A program made the position numbers and the translations under genes. From an uncultured Bacteroidales bacterium (GTDB taxonomy: Bacteria > Bacteroidota > Bacteroidia > Bacteroidales > Paludibacteraceae), in assembly GCA_944321895.1 (NCBI GenBank), contig CALUNA010000001.1:248001-312000 (forward strand): a stretch of DNA of 64,000 nucleotides, written 5' to 3'. Shown here one piece after another: positions 1-6,790 of this stretch (positions are counted from its first letter, which is position 1; every line of letters begins with the position of its first letter). The notes under the pieces were generated by a model that was not told the origin of the DNA, did no database searches, and was given only the letters and a program-made list of their open reading frames with translations.

Positions 1-1424
1 TCGGACGTGTGAAAGTCAATTACCGCCTGCGGGATGCCATTTTCAGCCGCCAGCGCTACTGGGGCGAGCCGTTCCCTGTTTATTACAAGAACGACATGCC
101 GTATATGATTCCGTTTGACAAGTTGCCGCTGGAATTACCCAACATAGACAAGTTCCTGCCGACGGAAAGCGGCGAGCCTCCGCTCGGCCATGCCAGACAT
201 TGGGCGTGGGACGAGGCAAACCAGTGTTTGGCCGACACGGCTGCCATTGACCACAAGAAAGTGTTCCCGCTGGAATTGTGCACAATGCCCGGATTTGCCG
301 GTTCGAGCGCTTATTATCTGCGCTATATGGACCCGAAAAACCCGGATGCGTTGGTCAGCAAGGAAGCTGATGAATATTGGCAGAATGTCGATTTGTACCT
401 TGGCGGTTCGGAACATGCTACCGGTCATCTGATTTACAGCCGTTTCTGGAACAAGTTCCTGTTCGATCTTGGCGTGGTTTGCAAGGATGAACCGTTCCAG
501 AAGCTGATAAATCAAGGAATGATTCAGGGACGCTCCAATTTTGTGTATCGGATTGTCGGTACGAACAAATTCGTGTCCTACAATCTGAAAGACCAGTATG
601 AAACACAGCAAATCCATGTGGATGTGAACAAGGTCAGCAACGATGTGTTGGACATAGAGGCCTTCCGGAACTGGATGCCGGAGTACAAAGATGCCGAGTT
701 CATCCTGGAGGATGGCAAATATATTTGCGGCTGGGGTGTGGAAAAAATGTCCAAATCCATGTTCAATGTGGTCAATCCGGACGATATTGTGGAGCGCTAT
801 GGAGCAGATACGTTGCGGTTGTATGAAATGTTTCTGGGCCCGCTGGAACAGTCCAAACCGTGGGACACGAACGGCATTGATGGCGTGCACCGTTTCCTGA
901 AAAAGTTGTGGGGGCTTTTCTTCAAGGACAATGAATTGGCTGTTTCCACGGAAACACCTGCCGCCGAAGAACTGAAAACCTTGCATAAAACCATTAAGAA
1001 AATCACATTCGACATAGAACATTTCTCGTTCAACACATCTGTTTCGGCGTTTATGATTTGCGTGAACGAATTGTCAGCGCAGAAGTGCAACAAAAAGGAT
1101 ATTCTGGAGCCGCTGGTTGTCCTGTTGGCACCGTTTGCACCGCATGTGGCCGAGGAACTGTGGCATCTGCTGGGACATGACACGACTGTCTGCGATGCCT
1201 GTTTCCCCGTTTGCAACGAGCAATATCTGGCGGAAGCGACCGTGAAATATCCGGTTTCGTTCAACGGTAAAGTGCGCTTTACTTTGGAACTGCCTGCAGG
1301 AATATCGAAAGATGAAGTTGAAAAAGCGGCATTGGCATGTGAGCAGACCGCTAAATATATGAATGGGAACACGCCCAGGAAAATTATTGTTGTTCCCGGT
1401 AAAATCATAAATATTGTTCTTTGA
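1..1424 (+). CDS. leuS: Leucyl-tRNA synthetase, C-terminal part (5' end outside window)
   Basis: Class I aminoacyl-tRNA synthetase that charges tRNA-Leu. The reading frame is already open at the left edge, so the HIGH motif and N-terminal half are missing. The visible part holds the catalytic-core block with RQRYWGEP, the KMSKS loop ([16 protein letters not shown]), the alpha-helical anticodon-binding domain (APHVAEELW) and a C-terminal domain ending in KIINIVL. About 470 residues are seen, roughly half the length of a bacterial LeuRS. The GTG at 9 is an internal valine, not a start. The next gene begins right after or inside the stop, suggesting co-transcription. Confidence 0.97.
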   Translation, partial: GRVKVNYRLRDAIFSRQRYWGEPFPVYYKNDMPYMIPFDKLPLELPNIDKFLPTESGEPPLGHARHWAWDEANQCLADTAAIDHKKVFPLELCTMPGFAGSSAYYLRYMDPKNPDALVSKEADEYWQNVDLYLGGSEHATGHLIYSRFWNKFLFDLGVVCKDEPFQKLINQGMIQGRSNFVYRIVGTNKFVSYNLKDQYETQQIHVDVNKVSNDVLDIEAFRNWMPEYKDAEFILEDGKYICGWGVEKMSKSMFNVVNPDDIVERYGADTLRLYEMFLGPLEQSKPWDTNGIDGVHRFLKKLWGLFFKDNELAVSTETPAAEELKTLHKTIKKITFDIEHFSFNTSVSAFMICVNELSAQKCNKKDILEPLVVLLAPFAPHVAEELWHLLGHDTTVCDACFPVCNEQYLAEATVKYPVSFNGKVRFTLELPAGISKDEVEKAALACEQTAKYMNGNTPRKIIVVPGKIINIVL

Positions 1425-1425
1425 A

Positions 1426-2304
1426 ATGTCCGGTAATTTATCAAAACATTGGCAGGTAATTCGTGAGTATATCATGATTGCATTGGGCTTGCTGCTTTAT
1501 GCGGCAGCCTGGAAAGGATTGTTGTTGCCGCACCAGATTGTCGGCGGCGGGGCTACCGGTATCGGGGCCTTGGTCTATTTTGCCGTAGGTGTGCCTATTT
1601 CGGTAACATATTTCCTGATTAACTTCGTCTTGCTGATTATCGCCATCAAGTCCATTGGTTTGAGTTTTTGCATACGTACCATTTACGGTGTCGCCGTGCT
1701 GACTTTTTATCTGGCCGTCTTGCCGGAAGCGCAGATAGGCACCTTTGTAGGAGAAAATGATAACTTTATGGCTTGCGTAATTGGCGGAATCATGTGGGGC
1801 ATTGGCATTGGCATTGTGTTTATCAACAACGGCAGTTCCGGCGGAACGGATATTATTGCCAAAATTGTGAACAAGCGTCGCAACATTACGTTAGGACGCA
1901 TGTTGCTTTATTGCGATGTGGTCATTATCAGTTTTTCCTATTTTTTGGAAGGTGGCAGCATTGAAAAAATCGTATATGGTCTTTGTGCCATGGTGATAGC
2001 CACTTTTTCAGTCGATATGGTGGTCAACGGTGTGCGGCAGTCGGTGCAGTTCTTCATTTTTTCCCAACATTACGAGCAGATTGCGGATGCCATTAACAAG
2101 GAGGTACATCGTGGCGTGACCATTTTGGACGGTATGGGCTGGTATTCCAAACATCCGGTCAAGGTGATTACCGTGCTGGCGCGCAAGAATGAGTCCGTAA
2201 AGATTTTCCGGATTGTGAAAGACATTGACCCCAATGCTTTCGTGTCGCAAAGTTCAGCCATTGGCGTGTATGGAGAGGGTTTTGATGTGATGAAGACAAA
2301 ATAA
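1426..2304 (+). CDS. YitT family membrane protein (DUF161 + DUF2179)
   Basis: Integral inner-membrane protein of the YitT/DUF161 family, whose transport role is unproven. Five or so hydrophobic segments occupy the first ~200 residues, including the glycine-rich GGGATGIGALVYF and the family signature NNGSSGGTDIIAKI. A soluble DUF2179 domain follows (about 200-290), ending in SSAIGVYGEGFD. The open frame can begin at a TTG at 1414 inside leuS, but the ATG (MSGNLSK) a few bases after the leuS stop looks more natural. It is probably co-transcribed with leuS. Family assignment is firm; the substrate is unknown. Confidence 0.9.
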   Translation: MSGNLSKHWQVIREYIMIALGLLLYAAAWKGLLLPHQIVGGGATGIGALVYFAVGVPISVTYFLINFVLLIIAIKSIGLSFCIRTIYGVAVLTFYLAVLPEAQIGTFVGENDNFMACVIGGIMWGIGIGIVFINNGSSGGTDIIAKIVNKRRNITLGRMLLYCDVVIISFSYFLEGGSIEKIVYGLCAMVIATFSVDMVVNGVRQSVQFFIFSQHYEQIADAINKEVHRGVTILDGMGWYSKHPVKVITVLARKNESVKIFRIVKDIDPNAFVSQSSAIGVYGEGFDVMKTK

Positions 2305-2342
2305 AAACCCTTGTGTCAAACTCCTAAATATCTATAACAAAC

Positions 2343-2373
2343 TTGAACGGTCACAGAAAAACGATTATTTTTG
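2343..2373 (+). promoter_or_regulatory. Bacteroidota-type promoter for the FKBP lipoprotein gene
   Basis: TTG at 2343-2345 is followed after 20 bases by TATTTTTG (2366-2373), matching the TTTG-N19/21-TAxxTTTG pattern of the Bacteroidota primary sigma factor. The expected transcript start is near 2380, about 20 bases before the ATG at 2399. Confidence 0.6.
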
Positions 2374-2398
2374 TCCGGTCAATACGTTGATTTGTAAC

Positions 2399-2893
2399 AT
2401 GAAGTCTAAACTATCCGTATTTCTTTTTTCATGTGTGTGCTGCCTGTTTCTGACCACCTGTGAGCAGGATGAATGGGCCGACTGGCGCGTGCAGAACCAA
2501 CTCTGGCTGGAGCAGAACAAAACGAAGGAAGGTGTGCAGGTGACCCATACCGGTTTGCAATATAAGATCGTGGCCAGCCCGTCGCAGGCGGAACGCCGCC
2601 CCAACTCCACCAGCCTCATCAGCGCGTCTTACAAGGGCACGTTGATAGACGGGACACCTTTTGACCCTTCCACGGGCGTTGGAACTTCTACTTATTACAA
2701 TTATTTGTCTTCTGCAATAGCCGGATGGCAGGAAGGCATACAGAAAATGCATGTGCATGACACGTATATTTTTTATATTCCCTATAATCTGGCTTATGGA
2801 GAGGACGGCAGCGGAACGGAAGGTACCAGCAGTTTTATCCCGCCCTATTCGACATTGATTTTTGAAGTCACCCTGACAGGGGCAAGTAATTGA
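2399..2893 (+). CDS. FKBP-type peptidyl-prolyl isomerase, lipoprotein
   Basis: Predicted envelope-anchored prolyl isomerase of 164 residues. The N-terminus is a lipoprotein signal with lipobox LTTC at Cys21. The rest is one FKBP domain: VQVTHTGLQYKIV, an SASYKGTLIDGTPFDPS strand, a GWQEGIQKM helix, the YNLAYGEDGSG loop and the terminal IPPYSTLIFEVTLT strand. An in-frame TTG at 2387 exists, but the ATG at 2399 gives a clean signal peptide and sits just after a good promoter. The aldo/keto reductase gene follows after 6 bases, so the two may share a transcript. Confidence 0.92.
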   Translation: MKSKLSVFLFSCVCCLFLTTCEQDEWADWRVQNQLWLEQNKTKEGVQVTHTGLQYKIVASPSQAERRPNSTSLISASYKGTLIDGTPFDPSTGVGTSTYYNYLSSAIAGWQEGIQKMHVHDTYIFYIPYNLAYGEDGSGTEGTSSFIPPYSTLIFEVTLTGASN

Positions 2894-2899
2894 TAACCT

Positions 2900-3871
2900 A
2901 TGGAAAAGTATAAGAATATGACTTTTACCCGTTGTGGAAACAGCGGGCTTTTTTTTCCGAAAATCGCGCTCGGACTGTGGCATAATTTCGGTGATGTGGA
3001 TGATTCCGAAGAAGCTTTGAAAATGTTGTCGTATGCCTTTGATTATGGAATCACCCATTTCGACTTGGCTGACAATTACGGTACGCCGGCCGGTAGCGCG
3101 GAGCGTAATTTCGGCAAGTTGCTGGCCACCCAGTTTGCCGGTCATCGCGACGAGATGCTGATTTCCACCAAGGCCGGGCATGACATGTGGGAAGGCCCTT
3201 ACGGCACATGGGGTAGCCGCAAGCATTTGATGGCCGGTATTGACCAGAGCCTCCGGCGCATGGGCTTGGAATATGTTGATATTTTCTATTCACATCGCTA
3301 TGACCCCGGAACGCCGCTTGAAGAAACCATGGGTGCGTTGTCGGATATTGTCAGGAGCGGCAAGGCGCTTTATGTGGGCTTGTCGAAATATCCGGCCGAC
3401 AAACTGCAGCAGGCTATCGACTTGCTGAAACAGGCCGGTACGTCATGTCTCGTTTATCAGGACAGGTATAATATTTTCGCCCCGCAGACGGAAGAAACCG
3501 TGTTGCCGGTGGTTCGGGAAAACCGCATTGGTTTTGTGGCGTTCTCACCGTTGGCGCAAGGCTTGCTGTCCGACAAGTATTTGCATGGCATTCCGGAAAA
3601 CTCGCGGGCAGCACACTCCTACGGATTCCTGAAACGCGAAACCATTACGCCTGATATGTTGGCACGTATTGCGCAACTGAACGACATAGCTGCCTCGCGC
3701 GGGCAGACTCTGGCGCAAATGTCACTTGCCTGGTGTTTGCACCGGCCGGAACTGACCTCGGTCATTATCGGCGCAAGTTCGCTGCAACAATTGCAGGATA
3801 ATTTGCAAAGTCTTCGTAATACGGAATTTTCAGCCGAAGAGTTGGATGCCATAAAACAAGCCACACTATGA
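2900..3871 (+). CDS. Aldo/keto reductase (YghZ/Gpr-like)
   Basis: NAD(P)H-dependent oxidoreductase with a TIM-barrel fold, 323 residues. The AKR tetrad is visible: Asp and Tyr in HFDLADNYG, Lys in LISTKAGHD, His in IFYSHRYDP. The phosphate-binding end reads SVIIGASSLQQLQDN. GPYGTWGSRKHL and the overall layout match the E. coli YghZ branch (L-glyceraldehyde-3-phosphate/methylglyoxal reductases). The exact substrate cannot be read from sequence. Its TGA stop overlaps the ATG of the next gene by 4 bases. Confidence 0.93.
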   Translation: MEKYKNMTFTRCGNSGLFFPKIALGLWHNFGDVDDSEEALKMLSYAFDYGITHFDLADNYGTPAGSAERNFGKLLATQFAGHRDEMLISTKAGHDMWEGPYGTWGSRKHLMAGIDQSLRRMGLEYVDIFYSHRYDPGTPLEETMGALSDIVRSGKALYVGLSKYPADKLQQAIDLLKQAGTSCLVYQDRYNIFAPQTEETVLPVVRENRIGFVAFSPLAQGLLSDKYLHGIPENSRAAHSYGFLKRETITPDMLARIAQLNDIAASRGQTLAQMSLAWCLHRPELTSVIIGASSLQQLQDNLQSLRNTEFSAEELDAIKQATL

Positions 3872-4317
3872 TTGCCTGTCTGAAAAAAGGGATATTGCTG
3901 ATATTTGCAGCGGTAGCTGTGGCTTGCAACCAGAACAGTTTGTCGCCGATTCCGGATTACACGGTCAACCTGCAACTGAACCTCAATACGGAATATGCTA
4001 CATTTACAGCCCCTTGCCAATACCTGACCTTTACCGAGCGGCATTTGGAAACCGACCGTATCGGTTATGGCGGCATATTGGTTTATATCGGCTTTGACAG
4101 TGAGTATTATGCTTTTGACTTGGCTTGCCCCAAGGAGTGCGACCGCAACGTGCGTGTCGTGCCCAACGATGTCGGCGAAGCCGTATGCGAAAGTTGCGGC
4201 GAGGTTTACGATGTTTCCTATGGCTTCGGATTGCCTAAAAATGGTATATCCCGCTACCCGCTTAAATCCTATAAAGTGCGCAATTCGCGCAATATCCTGT
4301 ACATAACATTAAAGTGA
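3868..4317 (+). CDS. Small lipoprotein with Rieske-like fold but four cysteines
   Basis: Lipoprotein of 149 residues (lipobox AVAC, Cys20), translationally coupled (ATGA) to the aldo/keto reductase. After the signal, a beta-rich domain carries Cys87, Cys91, Cys107 and Cys110 in a CPKEC...CESC layout, then a YDVSYGFGLPKNG loop and a terminal beta strand. Position and flanking strands resemble a Rieske [2Fe-2S] domain (CxH...CxxH), but both ligand histidines are replaced by cysteine, so the site may hold zinc or another cluster, or form disulfides. Function unknown; it could accept electrons from or modulate the reductase. Confidence 0.75.
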   Translation: MIACLKKGILLIFAAVAVACNQNSLSPIPDYTVNLQLNLNTEYATFTAPCQYLTFTERHLETDRIGYGGILVYIGFDSEYYAFDLACPKECDRNVRVVPNDVGEAVCESCGEVYDVSYGFGLPKNGISRYPLKSYKVRNSRNILYITLK

Positions 4318-4554
4318 CAGGCTTGGCGGGAGCATGTTTATACTCTGTTATGCCGTGCTCCTTTCTGTCATTCATTGGACGCCAATTGAGCAGTGGTTTG
4401 GCAACCCGTGCAGCATGGTTGCGTTCACTTTGCATCAATTGTCTGTGTCGGAGCGCGGGTGACGCCGTGTGCTGCATGGCATCCCTACACACAAAAACCG
4501 CCGGAAACGTTTCCGGCGGGATAAAGGTCTTTGTTTGGGAATGAAAACTTGTTT
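4318..4554. other. Convergent intergenic region
   Basis: There are 237 bases between the 3' ends of two convergent genes. Short open frames here have no family resemblance and no plausible start context. The only clear structure is the palindromic terminator module near its right end, listed separately. Confidence 0.6.
4474..4526 (-). terminator. Intrinsic terminator with conserved tail, copy 1
   Basis: A perfect 22-bp palindrome (4498-4519; CCGCCGGAAAC and its complement) is followed on the minus strand by TTTTTGTGTG, giving a strong rho-independent terminator 35 bases past the stop of the minus-strand lipoprotein gene. Stem, T tract and the GATGCCATGC tail recur at 34154-34207. Confidence 0.85.
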
Positions 4555-5316
4555 TTATTCATTATTCTCTTTTGGAACGAGTTCAAAAAAAGTGCTTATT
4601 TCTTGTTGGTCTATAGCCTGTCTTACATTAAATCGTTTAATCTGGTCTTCATAACCAGTTTTTGAAACTCGGAACTCTATCTGAACATCACGGGAATTCT
4701 CATAACTTAATCCTAATATATTAAATGCGCGCGTTTCTTCATACGGAGTAGTCATTAGATATGTTTCGTTTGTGTTTTTTACAACTTGAGGTATATTTGA
4801 TATGACTCTCCAAAATATTCTTGCACCTTGCGGGTCTGAATCAACTTTCCACCTAATTATGGTTTTTTCCAACCCTGTCTGCCCAGGATTATCTCTGCTA
4901 ACCATATTATTTTCTTCACCTGCCATGATAGTTGGATCTGTTACTGTTGTCTGTATTTTGTCTTTTATTTGATAAACGCCATTTATAACCGCCAAATCTT
5001 CGGGATTATATGTGACTTCTCTTGATGCTCCATATTGATTTACAAATTTTAGAGTCCAATTTTTATAAGTAGTCACTGTCGTGGCATTAACCTTAAAGCC
5101 TCTCGAAACTGAGTTTACTTGATAATTTGCAACTAATGGTAGGGTTATGGCACAAGGAGTTTGTCCCATAAATTGGTTATTATAAAAGACTAACTCTCCT
5201 TTTTGAGGTGTTTCAATTTCAACTCGTACATTTTGTGTACTGGAGGTTGTTGTGTTGAAAGTTGCGCAAGATGTTATGAACGCAAAAACACTGAGTAATA
5301 AAAAATCTTTTTTCAT
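4555..5316 (-). CDS. Lipoprotein, PEGA-like, paralogue B
   Basis: Predicted lipoprotein of 253 residues (lipobox ITSC, Cys17). An N-terminal PEGA-like beta segment (VRVEIETPQKGELVFYNNQF) is followed by a variable middle. The C-terminal ~100 residues from TIIRWKVDSDPQGAR to FFELVPKENNE are nearly the same as in its upstream neighbour. Base composition is clearly AT-richer than the flanking DNA. Only 27 bases separate it from the upstream paralogue, and one terminator follows, so the two likely form one operon. Surface or periplasmic location is inferred; no function is known. Confidence 0.8.
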   Translation of the reverse strand: MKKDFLLLSVFAFITSCATFNTTTSSTQNVRVEIETPQKGELVFYNNQFMGQTPCAITLPLVANYQVNSVSRGFKVNATTVTTYKNWTLKFVNQYGASREVTYNPEDLAVINGVYQIKDKIQTTVTDPTIMAGEENNMVSRDNPGQTGLEKTIIRWKVDSDPQGARIFWRVISNIPQVVKNTNETYLMTTPYEETRAFNILGLSYENSRDVQIEFRVSKTGYEDQIKRFNVRQAIDQQEISTFFELVPKENNE

Positions 5317-5343
5317 AATACATATTTTTAAATTGGTTCCACA

Positions 5344-6105
5344 TTAATTTTTGGGTACTAATTGAAAGAAAGCACTGATTTCTTGTTGATCTATGGCTTG
5401 TCTTACATTAAATCGTTTGATTTGATCTTCATAACCGGCTTTTGTTACTTTGATCTCTATTTGTACATTTGTTGAATTCTCATAAGTCAAACCTTTGATA
5501 GAAAAAGACTTTGTTTCTTCATATGGAGTTGACATTAAGTAATTCTCGTTGGTATTATGTACTTCGTTGGGGACATTTGAAACAACCCTCCAGAATACTC
5601 TTGCCCCTCGTGGTTCTGAGTCTATTTGCCATCTAATGATTATTTCATCTAATTCTATTTGATTTTCTTGTTCATAAGTGCTGGTATTATTAAGAATGTA
5701 TATTTGTTGATTGGCTGTATTATTTGTTTTCCGCTGCATATTGATGTAATAGTCCTTTTGATCAGGTTTTAGAACGCAACCAGTAGCAAGATCCACAACA
5801 TATCCAGGTAATCCAAAGAGTAATAAATTTCCCAAAGAAGCTGCATTGAATTTTTTATGTATGGAGAATTCATATGGTTCATATAATTCTGATGTTACGG
5901 AAACCTTTACGGGTTTATAGCCGGATGTTACTTTTATCTTATAGGGTAAATTCACATTATTATAATATCTTTTTCCTACTGTAATATCTACAGGCTCTTT
6001 AACATTGTCATCATGAAGCATAACTTTACTTCCATTGAGAAGTGTACCGCAAGACACCAACATTGAGGTAGCGCAAAAAACAAAGAGAGTTTTGTAAGTT
6101 TTCAT
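5344..6105 (-). CDS. Lipoprotein, paralogue A
   Basis: Predicted lipoprotein of 253 residues (lipobox LVSC, Cys19). The N-terminal half differs from its partner: it has a VGKRYYNNVNLPYKI strand, then a short hydrophobic stretch (LGNLLLFGLPGYVVDLATG) before VLKPDQKDYYINM, a pattern seen in small Bacteroidota lipoproteins that end this domain with a conserved Tyr-Tyr. The C-terminal ~100 residues (IIIRWQIDSEPRGAR to LVPKN) are the shared module, including the identical run IKRFNVRQAIDQQEIS. First gene of the two-gene AT-rich operon. Confidence 0.8.
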   Translation of the reverse strand: MKTYKTLFVFCATSMLVSCGTLLNGSKVMLHDDNVKEPVDITVGKRYYNNVNLPYKIKVTSGYKPVKVSVTSELYEPYEFSIHKKFNAASLGNLLLFGLPGYVVDLATGCVLKPDQKDYYINMQRKTNNTANQQIYILNNTSTYEQENQIELDEIIIRWQIDSEPRGARVFWRVVSNVPNEVHNTNENYLMSTPYEETKSFSIKGLTYENSTNVQIEIKVTKAGYEDQIKRFNVRQAIDQQEISAFFQLVPKN

Positions 6106-6458
6106 GTTTTATAAATGTTTGTTGTTACTATTTCATTTTATAAGAGTTGTTATTATAATTTACGATGATGTACTATTATATTTAACTTGTTATTAGTAAT
6201 TGATGTCTATCATGTTATGATTGTGTAAATAGTGATAGATACACAGTAGTGATTCAATTATTTTATTATTAAAACCTACTCTATTTAATGGTTTTCGTCT
6301 TTCCCTTTTTGTTTTTCGCTGCAAAGATATTATATTTTTTTGAAAAACCATAATATATGCAGTTTTTTATTTTATGTTCTAATGTAGTATGGATTTTGTG
6401 TGCGGTTTCTGCTGTTTGGAAAAACTCCTACTTTTGTTGATTAAATATCTTTATTTTC
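6106..6458. promoter_or_regulatory. AT-rich divergent intergenic region with possible -7 element
   Basis: There are 353 very AT-rich bases between the divergent lipoprotein operon (-) and the XRE regulator (+). No credible gene. On the minus strand TATCTTTG (complement of 6322-6329) fits the -7 box, but no convincing -33 box lies at the right distance, and use of it would leave a leader of over 200 nt. On the plus strand only a weak TATCTTTA (6446-6453) precedes the XRE gene. Either gene could be controlled from here by the XRE protein. Confidence 0.35.
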
Positions 6459-6728
6459 ATGACAAAAGCTACACAACCTGAGCAAGATCCGCGGTTAGAA
6501 AAGATAGGCAAGCGTATAAAAAAATTGCGTATGGAAAAGGGTTACACAAGTGCGGAGATATTTGCATATGAGCATGGGTTGAATCGTGTGAGTTATTGGC
6601 GTATGGAAAAGGGTTGCAATTTGACACTTGTTTCGCTGTTACGTATTTTGGATATACATGGAATATCATTGGAAACATTCTTTTCGGATTTTGCTTCCGA
6701 AGAAAGTGGCGATAATGCTATCGTCTGA
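6459..6728 (+). CDS. XRE-family HTH transcriptional regulator
   Basis: DNA-binding protein of 89 residues with one Cro/C1-type helix-turn-helix (about 14-75): KIGKRIKKLRMEKGYTSAE, EHGLNRVSYWRMEKG, LTLVSLLRILDIHGISLETFF. Such small single-domain XRE proteins are common in Bacteroidota and lack an obvious effector domain. The gene contains a 17-bp direct repeat (6527-6543 and 6599-6615), giving the motif RMEKG twice. It lies divergent from the AT-rich lipoprotein pair and shares that composition, so it may regulate them or have arrived with them; both are inference. Confidence 0.85.
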   Translation: MTKATQPEQDPRLEKIGKRIKKLRMEKGYTSAEIFAYEHGLNRVSYWRMEKGCNLTLVSLLRILDIHGISLETFFSDFASEESGDNAIV

Positions 6729-6790
6729 ACAAGTCCGCAGTCAGACTATGTTTTTACTTGTTTAACTGAAAAAAACAGGTGTAAGATTCC

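Noticed and set aside
135..1022. Long minus-strand frame opposite leuS
   Set aside because: It is an antisense shadow of a well-supported conserved gene, like those opposite the HhH protein, psd, pgk and other conserved genes.
4262..4544. Small frames on both strands in the convergent gap near 4400
   Set aside because: They overlap a real gene end and a terminator, and show no codon bias or recognisable motif.
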